Positions 25,151 through 34,748 of a DNA stretch of 64,000 nt are shown here, one piece after another. The number at the start of each line of letters is the position of its first letter. Within the stretch, counting starts at the first letter, position 1. The notes beneath the pieces are model-generated. The model was not told the origin of the DNA. It was given only the letters and a program-made list of their open reading frames with translations, and did no database searches. The DNA comes from Cloacibacterium normanense. GTDB lineage: Bacteria; Bacteroidota; Bacteroidia; Flavobacteriales; Weeksellaceae. The stretch covers positions 536,153 to 600,152 of the forward strand of contig NZ_PTPZ01000001.1 in NCBI RefSeq assembly GCF_002943105.1. The letters are read 5' to 3'. The position numbers and the translations under genes are program-made.

Positions 25151-25762
25151 TTAGAATTTAGACAAATCAAAACTTTGCGTTTCGTCTACGATTTCATAAT
25201 TTAATGCTTTAGCTAAAACGAAAATTTCATTCAAATTCGTCATTAATTGTTTTCTGCCTTCTGTTCTCAACTTGTTTTGATCAACAGTTTTTTCGGCATT
25301 TTTTCTAGCATTATTGGTGATTCTTTTGAAGTCTTCTTCAGAAAAACGATCGAAAAATGAATCGTCAAGCGAAGTGATTTCTGCATCCGTAAAAATCTTG
25401 ATGTCAGCATTTGGGATTTCTTTGATAATCATTTTTTTATCAACAGAATCTACCTCGATTTTCATTTTTTTCAAATCATAAGTGACCTGTGCTTTTGCTT
25501 TGGTGAAAATCACGATTTCTTTTTCACTAGAAGGTAAACCTTTGATTCCAAAAAGTTGATTGGTGATTTTGGTTTTTTGCAAGTTCGAAAAATCTTGTTC
25601 TATCACCACCATTTTATTCATTTTAGAAATTTGGTTGGTGAGCACATAGTAATCCGTAGAAACTTGGTCATCATTTTTGCCAAAATTTCTGAAAAAATAA
25701 ACGAGCAATAAAGTAAGGATTACACCTATGGTAAAACCAATGATTTGTTTAATGTAATTCAT
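25151..25762 (-). CDS. DUF4230 domain-containing membrane-anchored protein
   Basis: One N-terminal membrane helix (IIGFTIGVILTLLLVYFF, about residues 6-23) anchors a soluble domain facing the periplasm. The order (VLTNQISKMNKMVVIEQDF, then YDLKKMKIEVDS, AxITSLDDSFF) suits DUF4230, a family of unknown function. At 203 aa it is of usual size. Its start codon shares one base with the stop of the upstream thioredoxin-like lipoprotein, so the two are translationally coupled. Confidence 0.75.
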   Translation of the reverse strand: MNYIKQIIGFTIGVILTLLLVYFFRNFGKNDDQVSTDYYVLTNQISKMNKMVVIEQDFSNLQKTKITNQLFGIKGLPSSEKEIVIFTKAKAQVTYDLKKMKIEVDSVDKKMIIKEIPNADIKIFTDAEITSLDDSFFDRFSEEDFKRITNNARKNAEKTVDQNKLRTEGRKQLMTNLNEIFVLAKALNYEIVDETQSFDLSKF

Positions 25763-26286
25763 TATTTTTTGATAATGTTCAATAAATCTTTTTCAATAAA
25801 ACCAGTTTCTGGTTCTTCAATTATTCTACCAATTTCCTTGCCATATTTTTCTACGATAATGGTAGGAACGTGCGTAATGTTATATTTTACTTCTTCACCA
25901 TCTGGAGCTTGTTTCTGTCTGTTTACCCCAATGATTTGGAGTTTGCTTTCAGGGAATTTGGTTTCTTCTAGAATTTTCATCAGTCTAGGGAAATTTCTTT
26001 TGCTGTCTCCGCACCAAGTTCCTAGAAATACGATGATATTATATGAATTGATTTTTTCTTTCTTTAAGCCTTCTAGAGCGGTTTTATCGATAGGATAGAT
26101 GGTGTAATTTTCATCATACCAAGCTTTGTAAGGCTCTTTTTGAAATTGGTCTAAAGATTGGCTTCCTAGAAGCATTTTTCCGTATTCTGGAGTGTCAATT
26201 TCTCTATTGATGATTACTTTTTGAGCGCAAGAATTAAGTGCCATACCTAAAATGATTAATGTGATTATTTTTTTCATTTTTTTCAA
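25762..26286 (-). CDS. thioredoxin-like lipoprotein with a CxxS site
   Basis: A lipobox (ALNSC) puts the anchor at Cys20. A thioredoxin fold follows, with FLGTWCGDSKRNFP at residues 87-100. The usual CxxC is C92-G-D-S95: the second cysteine is replaced by serine, so it cannot act as an ordinary disulfide reductase on its own. A cis-Pro (HVPTIIV) is present. It is probably periplasmic and may act as a chaperone or a monothiol exchanger. The next gene (DUF4230) overlaps its stop codon by one base. Confidence 0.82.
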   Translation of the reverse strand: MKKMKKIITLIILGMALNSCAQKVIINREIDTPEYGKMLLGSQSLDQFQKEPYKAWYDENYTIYPIDKTALEGLKKEKINSYNIIVFLGTWCGDSKRNFPRLMKILEETKFPESKLQIIGVNRQKQAPDGEEVKYNITHVPTIIVEKYGKEIGRIIEEPETGFIEKDLLNIIKK

Positions 26287-26296
26287 AATTATGTGT

Positions 26297-26764
26297 TTAT
26301 TTTTCTAATATACTTTTGAGATTTGCACTAGAATAGTACTTATTTTTTAAAACTTTATTGTCTGAAACTCTGTGTACATTATATTTGTCTCCAGACATTT
26401 CGTAATAAGCATTTTCTCCTCTTGAAGTGTAAAATTCTACAGTTTCTTGGGCTTGTTCTTCTGTTTCACAAGCTTTTGACATGTTAGAACGCTGTACTTC
26501 ATTAAACAAATCTACAAATTTTTCGCCTAAACCAAATTCAAGAACTGCGCCAGAAAGTACATATTGTAAATCACAAAGTGCATCTGCAATTTCTACGATG
26601 TCTTGGTCTTCAATGGCTTGTTTCAGTTCGTTTAATTCTTCCTGAAGTAAAGCAATTCTAAGGTTGCATCTTTCTGCAGAAGGAATCTGTGGATTTTCTA
26701 AAATAGGTGCGTTGAAAGTTCTGTGAAATTCTGCAACTTGGTTTAAACTGTCTATTTTTTCCAT
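26297..26764 (-). CDS. MazG-like nucleotide pyrophosphohydrolase family protein
   Basis: An all-alpha NTP-PPase of 155 aa. The metal-binding pattern EELNELKQAIEDQDIVEIADALCD, with paired acidic residues on two helices, is the MazG/dUTPase-2 signature. It probably removes non-canonical nucleoside triphosphates, though the substrate is not evident. Its start lies 7 nt after the antiporter stop, so it is probably co-transcribed with it. Confidence 0.85.
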   Translation of the reverse strand: MEKIDSLNQVAEFHRTFNAPILENPQIPSAERCNLRIALLQEELNELKQAIEDQDIVEIADALCDLQYVLSGAVLEFGLGEKFVDLFNEVQRSNMSKACETEEQAQETVEFYTSRGENAYYEMSGDKYNVHRVSDNKVLKNKYYSSANLKSILEK

Positions 26765-26771
26765 TTAATTT

Positions 26772-28004
26772 TTATGATTTTTTATCTATTAATTTAAAAC
26801 TTCTTTTAAGCATAATTGGAGTAGAAAGAGTGGTGAGAACTCCCATAATTACTAGAATGGAGAATACTTCAGCGTTAATGAGTCCTGCTTTGTAAGCAAT
26901 ATTTGCAATCACTAATTCCATGATTCCCCTTGCATTGAGACCAATCCCAAGTGTAAGTGAATTTTTGCTGTCTAAACCAGCCATTCTTCCTCCAAAATAG
27001 CCTCCAAAAATTTTAGAAAAATATGAAACGGCAATTACGGTGAGTAAAAGTCCAATATTTTGGATAGAAGTCACATTAAATTCTAAGCCAATTCCTGCAA
27101 AGAAAATTGGCGCCAAAAATCCCATTGCTAAACCATTTGTTGTTTTATGAAAGGAATCTAAATGTTTTTTGCCTACTAAATTTTCGCTGATGAGCATCGC
27201 TGCAAAAAATGCTCCGATGATGAAATGAAGTCCTAAAGATTCTGTAATAGTAGAAAATGTAAGTACAAAAACGAAAAATATAGCATAAAGTGATTCTTTT
27301 CCTTTTAATAAAAGTAGTAATTTATTCAATTGTCTTTCGAAGTAATTCTCTCGATTAGACAATTTCTTAATTAAATAATAAGCAGCGAATAAAATCACTA
27401 CAAAAATGGTTAGTTTTAATAGAGAAATTGAAGCGTTTTTTACCACATTTGAAAGGGTCATTTCGCTGTCATTGATATTAAGGATAAGTCCTAAAATGGT
27501 AAGTGCAATAACATCATCAAAAATGGCAACCGATATGATTTTTTGACCAATATAAGAGTTGATTTTGCCTAAATCCATTAAAATTCTAATACTTACAGGT
27601 AATGCAGTGATGGCTACGCATAATCCTATAAATACGGTGGTCATGATGTCTTTGTCAAAATAATAACCTACGGCAATTCCACTTAAAATAGGTACAAAAA
27701 ACGCCATCAATGAAATGATGATATTTCTGCCTTTTAAAGATTTTAAAATGTCATCTAAGTTGATTTCCAATCCGGCAATAATCACTAAAAGGAAAATTCC
27801 CAATTCTGAAATGACTTTGATGTCTTCTGTTCTGTGAACAATGTTTAAAAGTGAAGGACCTACAATAATTCCGGCTATAATTTCGCCAATCATAGCAGGT
27901 TGTTTGAACCTTTCAAAAATTTCACCAAAAACTTTTGCTACCACTAATAAAATGAGCAAATTGGTGAAAAAAGGAAGTTCAAAATGAGGCATATTGAATC
28001 CCAT
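26772..28004 (-). CDS. cation/proton antiporter, CPA2 (Kef/NhaS-like) family
   Basis: A membrane protein of 410 aa with about 12 helices and the family phrases FKQPAMIGEIIAGIIVGPS, SELGIFLLVIIAGLEINL and IGAFFAAMLISENLVG. The last section (GLNARGIMELVIANIAYKAGL) is typical of CPA2 exchangers. It has no C-terminal RCK/TrkA domain. It probably exchanges Na+ or K+ for protons in the inner membrane; the ion is unknown. A start at residue 5 (MPHFELPFF) is also possible. Confidence 0.9.
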   Translation of the reverse strand: MGFNMPHFELPFFTNLLILLVVAKVFGEIFERFKQPAMIGEIIAGIIVGPSLLNIVHRTEDIKVISELGIFLLVIIAGLEINLDDILKSLKGRNIIISLMAFFVPILSGIAVGYYFDKDIMTTVFIGLCVAITALPVSIRILMDLGKINSYIGQKIISVAIFDDVIALTILGLILNINDSEMTLSNVVKNASISLLKLTIFVVILFAAYYLIKKLSNRENYFERQLNKLLLLLKGKESLYAIFFVFVLTFSTITESLGLHFIIGAFFAAMLISENLVGKKHLDSFHKTTNGLAMGFLAPIFFAGIGLEFNVTSIQNIGLLLTVIAVSYFSKIFGGYFGGRMAGLDSKNSLTLGIGLNARGIMELVIANIAYKAGLINAEVFSILVIMGVLTTLSTPIMLKRSFKLIDKKS

Positions 28005-28055
28005 AGTTTTCTCTTAATTTTTGACAAAAATATAATTTAAAATCGACAAATAAAT

Positions 28056-28083
28056 AAAGGCAACTAAAATTTAGTTGCCTTTA
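28056..28083 (-). terminator. terminator after the secreted metzincin
   Basis: AAAGGCAACTAAA pairs with TTTAGTTGCCTTT with a very small loop. It lies 23 nt after the stop of the 28106-31369 gene. Confidence 0.8.
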
Positions 28084-28105
28084 TGATTAAATTTAATTAA
28101 TGATT

Positions 28106-31100
28106 TTATTCCTTGATGAAAATCTTAGAAACGTGGTCTATTTTTAGGATATAATTACCTTTTGGAAGACCATTTACTTGAATGGTATCATTTGTAAGTT
28201 TTCCTTTTTGAACTAATTTTCCAGAGAAATCTAGGATTTCGTAGTTAGAATTGTTTTTTACATTTTTCACCATCATTAGATCTCCTTTTACAGGATTTGG
28301 CAAAATAAGTAAATCTGTAGGAAGGTTAGTAGTATCTCTTACACTTAGAGCACTAGCAGGGTTTGGAGTTCCAATGTTATCGCAATTGGGAACTGTTGTA
28401 GTGATTGCAAGTGCGTCCCATTCAGTTGGAGTATAAACTGTATTTGGCATAATAACATTTCTCCTCAAATCCGTATCTTTTGCAAAATTAGAAGAACTAT
28501 TAAATGTTCCAACAACATCAATCAATGTACCATTTTTAAATAAGCCTACTGGGTCATTACCGTTAAAATCTATAGGAGCGCCTCCTACACTTTGAGCAGT
28601 AAAATTACAAGTAGATAATGATGTAGAAGTGTTTTTAAGTACAAGAGTAGATTTAGGGTTAATGGTTCCGGTTAGTTTAAGTTCGTTATTCCATGCTCCA
28701 GAGCCATCAGCTTGTTTCTTGATAGAGTACGCACTTAATGAAATTGCAGAAAGCGTAGGATTTGTAATTTCTAATACTTTATTATTGCTAGTGCCTTCGT
28801 AATATTCTGAAATGTAAAGTTCTGTAGCGGCAGGAGCAGCTAAAGTAGTTACGGAAACTGCATTACTTAATGGAGAAACATTTCCTGCTAAATCTTTGGC
28901 CTTTACGGTAAAGATATAAGTGGTAGACGCTGTAAGTCCTGTTACTGTATAAGGAGAAGTTGTTACTGACGTAATAAGTACTCCATCTTTATAAATTTCA
29001 TATCCAGTTACCCCTATATTGTCTGTTGCTCCTGTAAATGTTAAAATTGTAGAAACATTTGTAGTTGCCGAAGCTGAAAGTGTAGGAGTTGTAGGAGCCT
29101 CTGTGTCTGGAGCTAATGTTGTAATATTTACTGCATTACTGTTTTCAGAGATATTATTAGAAGCATCTTTAGCTTTTACTGTAAAAGTATAGCTTGTAGA
29201 GGCGGTTAATCCATTTACCGTATATGGGGAAGAATTGGTGTTAGTAAGGAAATTTCCATCTTTATAAATGTCATAGCTTGTTACTCCAATATTGTCAGTG
29301 GCGCCAGCCCAGCTTAAAGTTGTTGTGCTAGAAGTGGTATTACCAGCGGTTAAGTTAGGAGCGGTTGGAGCTTGGGTGTCAGGAGGAGTAATAGAAAAAT
29401 TAGCTGTATTTACATTAAAGAAAACACCGCTAGAAGCTTTTACCATAAACCTACATGTGTTGCTAGTGATATTAGGAATGGTAACGCTTTGAGAGCCATC
29501 ATTTGGGGTTCCTGTAAGAATATTATCCCAAGTATTTCCACCATCTGTAGAAAGTAAAATATCTACATTTGAAGAGAGTGTATTTGTATTTGCCACATTC
29601 CAAGTTATGGTTTGAGAAGAACCTTGAGGGAATGAAACTCCTGCAGAATTCTGTGAAGTTACAGTAAATGGTCCATAATTAGAATTTACGGTTACAATCA
29701 TATCATCATATGAATTACCTGCTCCATTAGCTTTGTTATCTCTTACTGTGAATCGGAATTTCATGCTTCTACTTACAGATGGTAGTACTTCCACTGTAAT
29801 TTCTGATCCTGCTGTACTTGTAGAACCATTAAGAACCGAACTCATTTTTGGGAAGTATCTCACAGGTGTGTTAGTAGCAGGGTAAGATCTAAATGCAGGA
29901 CCTGATGTTTTAGTTGCAGAAGGGTTTGTAGTAGATGCATTTTGTACATCCATTTGCTCCCAACTAAAAGTAAGGTTGTCGTTATTTATATCTGTTCCTG
30001 TTCCTATAAGTATAAAAGGAGTACTTTTAGGAACTGTCACATCTGCACCAGCATTGGCTGTAGGTGCGGTATTTCCTGTTGGAATGTTTATTGAACAATT
30101 TCCACTAGAACTTTTCACATAGTCTGTAATCTGTTGAATAGAAATTGCATGGAAATATGGATCAGAGTGTGCTTGTATATCTTTAGTAGTGATCCCAGCA
30201 TATCCCATGATGGTAGAGCCACTTCCTGGTTCTACTTGCGCAATTGTTCCTTCTGAACCATGAGTGAAAGTATGATTTCCACCAAACTGGTGTCCCATTT
30301 CGTGTGCTACATAATCTATATCGAAGCTATCACCAGAAGGGATATTGTCTGCGGGAGAAGTGAATCCTTGACCTTTATACCAATACCATTGTTCAACTGA
30401 ATCATAAGAGGTGTTATTATTACAAACGCATCCAATACATCCTGCATTGCCACCACCACCACTAGCACCAAATAAGTGTCCTATATCAAATTTACTGTCA
30501 CCAATTCCGTATGTTGATCCATGTAATACATTCATTAATTCTGTATTCCATGCACCATCTACTCCAGTACTGGAACTAGAGTAAGGATCTGATGAAGCAG
30601 AAGTAAATATAATGTTTTCTTGTTCTGGAATAAGAATTAATCTCATAGCAAAATCATTTTCAAAAACACCATTAACTCTGGTCATGGTATTATTCATAGC
30701 TGCTAAAGCAAGTGCTTTAGTTCCTCCAAAATATTGAGTGTACTCTCCAGTACAAGATAAAGCTAAGCGATAAGTTCTTAATAAACCATCATCTGCACTT
30801 AAGATTTTTCCCATTTTTAGACCGTCGGTAGAACTTTTTGCTGAAGTAGCGCATTCAAATTTGTTTTTTGAACTTCCTTTGTCTGATTTTTTATATACTA
30901 CATAAGTAGAATTGTTATTGTCATAAGGTTCTACAAAAACTGCTTCTTTGCCAAGTCTTAACTGCATAGACGAAAGTCCAAGAGGAGAAAGGCTGAAATA
31001 AATTTTTGCAGATTTTCCATCAATGCTTTCACCATAATAGGTTGCTATTTCTGGATGTGCAGCTTCTAGTTCTGGTGAGAAGTTAGAAGTCTTATAAATG

Positions 31101-31369
31101 CTGAAATTTTGAAATTCACTTTCAGAAACGGGAAACGAAACAGTAACCGCAGATTTTGAAAGTTTGGTTGTTTTTCTAGGGGATTCCGAAATAATTTGTT
31201 TCAGTTTATCTACGTCTAGATTAAACAGTGTAGGTTTGCTAATTGTTCTTTTGTTTGCTCTAATTTCTTTGTTTTTTAGACCTTTTGCGGGTGTCCACAA
31301 ATTGTCATTTTGTCCAAAAATTAAAGTAAAACAAAGAAGAGCAAAAAGAGATAGTAGTGTCTTCTTCAT
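28106..31369 (-). CDS. secreted reprolysin-like (M12B) metallopeptidase with FN3 and T9SS tail
   Basis: The start is taken at MKKTLLSLFALLCFTLIFGQ, a signal peptide, 14 codons inside the longest frame. A prodomain-like region is followed by the metzincin zinc site HEMGHQFGGNH (His356, Glu357, His360, His366) and a Met-turn (IMGYA, Met388). Two fibronectin type III repeats (PTAPNLTAGNTTSS and PTTPTLSASATTN regions), a lamin-tail-like domain (ELYISEYYEGTSNNK) and a C-terminal sorting tail (LPNPVKGDL ... KGNYILKI) follow. At about 1087 aa it is an outer-surface or released protease exported by the type IX system. Confidence 0.92.
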   Translation of the reverse strand: MKKTLLSLFALLCFTLIFGQNDNLWTPAKGLKNKEIRANKRTISKPTLFNLDVDKLKQIISESPRKTTKLSKSAVTVSFPVSESEFQNFSIYKTSNFSPELEAAHPEIATYYGESIDGKSAKIYFSLSPLGLSSMQLRLGKEAVFVEPYDNNNSTYVVYKKSDKGSSKNKFECATSAKSSTDGLKMGKILSADDGLLRTYRLALSCTGEYTQYFGGTKALALAAMNNTMTRVNGVFENDFAMRLILIPEQENIIFTSASSDPYSSSSTGVDGAWNTELMNVLHGSTYGIGDSKFDIGHLFGASGGGGNAGCIGCVCNNNTSYDSVEQWYWYKGQGFTSPADNIPSGDSFDIDYVAHEMGHQFGGNHTFTHGSEGTIAQVEPGSGSTIMGYAGITTKDIQAHSDPYFHAISIQQITDYVKSSSGNCSINIPTGNTAPTANAGADVTVPKSTPFILIGTGTDINNDNLTFSWEQMDVQNASTTNPSATKTSGPAFRSYPATNTPVRYFPKMSSVLNGSTSTAGSEITVEVLPSVSRSMKFRFTVRDNKANGAGNSYDDMIVTVNSNYGPFTVTSQNSAGVSFPQGSSQTITWNVANTNTLSSNVDILLSTDGGNTWDNILTGTPNDGSQSVTIPNITSNTCRFMVKASSGVFFNVNTANFSITPPDTQAPTAPNLTAGNTTSSTTTLSWAGATDNIGVTSYDIYKDGNFLTNTNSSPYTVNGLTASTSYTFTVKAKDASNNISENSNAVNITTLAPDTEAPTTPTLSASATTNVSTILTFTGATDNIGVTGYEIYKDGVLITSVTTSPYTVTGLTASTTYIFTVKAKDLAGNVSPLSNAVSVTTLAAPAATELYISEYYEGTSNNKVLEITNPTLSAISLSAYSIKKQADGSGAWNNELKLTGTINPKSTLVLKNTSTSLSTCNFTAQSVGGAPIDFNGNDPVGLFKNGTLIDVVGTFNSSSNFAKDTDLRRNVIMPNTVYTPTEWDALAITTTVPNCDNIGTPNPASALSVRDTTNLPTDLLILPNPVKGDLMMVKNVKNNSNYEILDFSGKLVQKGKLTNDTIQVNGLPKGNYILKIDHVSKIFIKE

Positions 31370-31480
31370 AGTTAATTTTTTAAAAAGGACAACAAAGCTA
31401 GTAAATATCAATTAATTACAAGTAATTAAATTAATATTTTTTTTAAAAGTTAATATATTAGTTAAATCTAATTCATAAAA

Positions 31481-31505
31481 AAGCCATACTAAAAAAGTAT
31501 GGCTT
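31481..31505 (-). terminator. terminator of the acyl-CoA dehydrogenase gene
   Basis: AAGCCATACT pairs with AGTATGGCTT around a 5-nt loop, followed by a T run on the - strand. Confidence 0.85.
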
Positions 31506-31525
31506 GATGCATTGTATTTATGTTT

Positions 31526-32665
31526 TTATCTTGTAATTTCTCTCCCAATTACTAATCTTTGGATTTCAGAGGTTCCTTCTCCTATGGTGCAAAGTTTAGA
31601 ATCTCTGTAGTATTTTTCCGCAGGGAAGTCTTTAGTATAGCCGTAACCACCAAAAATCTGAAGAGCATTATTGGCAATTCTTACACAAGCTTCAGAAGCA
31701 TAAAGTTTTGCCATTGCGCCTTCTTTAGTCATTTTTTGCTTATTATTTTTAAGTTCTGATGCTCTTTGAATCAATAATTCTGCAGCATCTATTTCTGTTG
31801 CCATATCAGCTAACATAAAATTTACCGCTTGGAAATTAGAAATAGATTTCCCAAATTGATGTCTTTCTTGAGCATATTTCAGAGCGGCTTTATAAGCTCC
31901 TCTTGCAATTCCTAAACTCAGAGCAGCAATAGAAATTCTACCTCCATCAAGAATTTTCATAGCTTGTTTAAATCCATCACCTACTTCTCCTAATCTATGA
32001 GAATCTGGAATTCTCACATTGTCAAAAATCAATTCTGCAGTTTCAGAAGCTCGCATTCCGAGTTTATTTTCTTTTTTGCCAGAAGTAAATCCGGGCATTC
32101 CTTTTTCTAGAACGAAAGCAGTAGAATTGTTAGGTGTTCCTTTTTCGCCAGTTCTGGTCATTACTACAGCAATGTCTCCAGAAATAGCATGGGTAATGAA
32201 GTTTTTAGCACCATTAATCACCCATTCGTCACCATCTTTAACAGCAGTGGTAGACATTCCTCCTGCATCTGAACCGGTATTATGTTCGGTTAAACCCCAA
32301 GCTCCAATTACCTGACCACTCGCTAATTTTGGTAACCATTTTTTTCTTTGTTCTTCATTTCCAAATTCATAGATATGATTGGTGCAAAGTGAATTATGTG
32401 CAGCTACAGAAAGACCAATAGAAGGGTCTACTTGTGAAATTTCATCTAAAATAGCTACGTATTCATGATAGCCCAATCCAGAACCTCCGTATTCTTCTGG
32501 AATGATGATTCCCATGAATCCCATTTCGCCTAACTTATGGAATAAATCTACTGGGAAAGTTTGGCTTTCGTCCCATTCCATAATGTGAGGTCTAATGTTT
32601 ACTTCTGCAAAATCTCTTGCAGTTTCGGCTATCATTTTTAGATTATTTAATATTTCTGTATTCAT
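31526..32665 (-). CDS. acyl-CoA dehydrogenase
   Basis: A flavoprotein that makes the first double bond of beta-oxidation. The start is taken at MNTEILNNLKMIAETARDF, 21 codons inside the longest frame, because the upstream part is AT-rich and unlike the family. It is 379 aa, like short/medium-chain members. WGLTEHNTGSDAGG is the FAD/substrate motif, and the C-terminal CTIGEGTSEIQRLVIGR contains the position of the usual catalytic Glu region. It is a single-gene unit. The chain length of its substrate is unknown. Confidence 0.93.
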   Translation of the reverse strand: MNTEILNNLKMIAETARDFAEVNIRPHIMEWDESQTFPVDLFHKLGEMGFMGIIIPEEYGGSGLGYHEYVAILDEISQVDPSIGLSVAAHNSLCTNHIYEFGNEEQRKKWLPKLASGQVIGAWGLTEHNTGSDAGGMSTTAVKDGDEWVINGAKNFITHAISGDIAVVMTRTGEKGTPNNSTAFVLEKGMPGFTSGKKENKLGMRASETAELIFDNVRIPDSHRLGEVGDGFKQAMKILDGGRISIAALSLGIARGAYKAALKYAQERHQFGKSISNFQAVNFMLADMATEIDAAELLIQRASELKNNKQKMTKEGAMAKLYASEACVRIANNALQIFGGYGYTKDFPAEKYYRDSKLCTIGEGTSEIQRLVIGREITR

Positions 32666-32822
32666 AAATTTTTGTTTGCTCAAATATAATTGAAAAACTT
32701 TAGGCGTAAAAATATTTTTTTGAATCAAATTTAAAAAAAGAGATATTTATCATGCTAATTTTTAACCTTTTGATTTTCAGTTTTCAACTCCTATTACTTA
32801 TTTTTTATGTTAAATAATGTAG

Positions 32823-32830
32823 TATCTTTG
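32823..32830 (+). promoter_or_regulatory. endonuclease I gene promoter, -7 box
   Basis: TATCTTTG matches TAnnTTTG and lies 19 nt before the ATG of the gene at 32850. Confidence 0.5.
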
Positions 32831-32849
32831 TAGACCCTATAAAATCGAA

Positions 32850-34736
32850 ATGAAGAAGTTTTTACTATTTTTATTTATCGTGCCAATAAGTTATTGTGCA
32901 CAGATTCCTGTTGGTTATTATAACGGAACTGAAGGATTAACTGGCTATGCACTAAAAAGTAAAGTGCATGAAATTATTTCACAAAAAATATTTTCTTACA
33001 GTTATAGTCAAATAGGACCACTGTATGCTTATACAGATTTAGATAAATATTATGAAAATGACAATACCGTTTTAGATATTTACTCTGAAAAACCAACGGA
33101 AGCAGACAGTTATAATTATAATTTAACACAGAATATAAGTTCTGCAACAGCTGAAGGTGAAGGTTGGAATAAGGAACACGGAATGCCTCAAAGTACTTAT
33201 TATGGAATTTATCCTATGTATTCTGATATGCATTATTTAATTCCTGCTGATGCTAGAATTAATCAGTTAAGAAGTAACTATCCGTATGCAAGAAATAATG
33301 GCGAATCTAATGTTTTCAGCAATGGTTCAAAAAGAGGAAAAAGTACTACACCTGGCTACAGTAATTTAGTATATGAACCCATAGATGAATTCAAAGGAGA
33401 TGTGGCGAGATATTTATTGTATTTTGCAGTAAGATACGAAGGAAATCTGAACCTTTATAATCATCAACTATCTACTATGCCTCTTGATGGAAGCGAAGAA
33501 AAAGCTTTTGAAGATTGGTATATCGCCATGCTTAAGGATTGGAATGCACTAGACCCTGTTTCACAGAAAGAAAGAGATAGAAATAATGCAGTTTTTGCTA
33601 TTCAAAAAATAAGAAATCCTTTTATAGACCATCCAGAATGGGTAAATATGATTTGGAGTGAAACACCAGATGCAGTTGCTCCTCAAGCTCCTTCTAATTT
33701 GTCGATTTCGCAAGTAGGCAAGAATTTTGTTACCCTTTCGTGGACGCCTAGTTCAGATACAGATGTATTAGGATATAAAGTTTATGTAAATGGGACTTAT
33801 GTAAAATATTCTAAAACCAATTCGGTTACCATTGATAGATTATCTCCTTCTACAGCATATAATGTGACTGTAAAAGCTTATGATAAAGGATATTTACTTT
33901 CTCCAGATAGTAACCAAGTTTCTGCAACTACTTTGTCATCAGATAATTTTGCTAAAGATTTAATGATTACAAAATATATAGAAGGCACTACAAGTAGTAC
34001 TTCCGACATCTATAATACCGCTATTGAAATTACTAATCTTACTGGTCACGATGTGAATTTAGGTAACTATTACTTGAATATAGAATTTAAAAGTTCTACC
34101 TCTTATTACTTATCAGATCCTTATCAATTAGAAGGTAAAATAGCTCACGGTGAAAGTATTGTGATTATTAATCCTAAATCTAATTTTGATGGAGTAGATG
34201 TTAATCAATATAAATTTGTGACCAATTCTGCACCATTAACCTTTACAGGAAGTCAATATGTAGAACTTTCTTACGGCACTAAAACCATAAAAACTATTTC
34301 TACAAATAATTATGAAATGTTATTTGAAACGGTAGATGCTGTAGGTTCAAGAGGAGTTTCTAATACGAATGCTAATAAATCACTTTACAGAAAATCTAAT
34401 ATAAGCAATCCTAATGATGCTTTTAATACCTCTGAGTGGACAGAATACGGAATGAATTATACAATAGGATTAGGACGTTTCTTGGCCACAAATGAACCTG
34501 AAAAAGTAGAATTAGCATTTGAAATTTATCCAAATCCAGTTACTGAAAAGCTTTATGTAACTGGTAAAAATCTTTCTAAAGTTTCAAAAGCTACTATCTA
34601 TGATGTTTCGGGAAAATTAATTCAAGAAATTAATAATCCTTTCAATAATTTTAATAGCATTGATGTTTCAAATTATAAAACAGGTATTTATATTTTAAAA
34701 ATTAATGAAAATTCTTATAAATTTTTGAAAAAGTAA
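32850..34736 (+). CDS. secreted endonuclease I with FN3 domain and T9SS tail
   Basis: The signal peptide MKKFLLFLFIVPISYCAQ precedes an endonuclease I (His-Me finger) domain with WNKEHGMPQSTYYG and the downstream SDMHYLIPADARINQLRSNY. An FN3 repeat (APQAPSNLSISQVGKNF) is next, then a lamin-tail-like domain (LMITKYIEGTTSS) and a sorting tail (FEIYPNPVTEKLYV ... TGIYILKI). At 628 aa it is an extracellular nuclease released or displayed by the type IX system, probably for nutrient use. Its 3' end faces the helix-hairpin-helix gene with only 12 nt between them. Confidence 0.93.
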   Translation: MKKFLLFLFIVPISYCAQIPVGYYNGTEGLTGYALKSKVHEIISQKIFSYSYSQIGPLYAYTDLDKYYENDNTVLDIYSEKPTEADSYNYNLTQNISSATAEGEGWNKEHGMPQSTYYGIYPMYSDMHYLIPADARINQLRSNYPYARNNGESNVFSNGSKRGKSTTPGYSNLVYEPIDEFKGDVARYLLYFAVRYEGNLNLYNHQLSTMPLDGSEEKAFEDWYIAMLKDWNALDPVSQKERDRNNAVFAIQKIRNPFIDHPEWVNMIWSETPDAVAPQAPSNLSISQVGKNFVTLSWTPSSDTDVLGYKVYVNGTYVKYSKTNSVTIDRLSPSTAYNVTVKAYDKGYLLSPDSNQVSATTLSSDNFAKDLMITKYIEGTTSSTSDIYNTAIEITNLTGHDVNLGNYYLNIEFKSSTSYYLSDPYQLEGKIAHGESIVIINPKSNFDGVDVNQYKFVTNSAPLTFTGSQYVELSYGTKTIKTISTNNYEMLFETVDAVGSRGVSNTNANKSLYRKSNISNPNDAFNTSEWTEYGMNYTIGLGRFLATNEPEKVELAFEIYPNPVTEKLYVTGKNLSKVSKATIYDVSGKLIQEINNPFNNFNSIDVSNYKTGIYILKINENSYKFLKK

Positions 34737-34748
34737 TTTTGTGATTGC

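Noticed and set aside
31370-31411. Longer start for the secreted metzincin
   Set aside because: The internal ATG gives a standard signal peptide (MKKTLLSLFALL); the extension would bury it.
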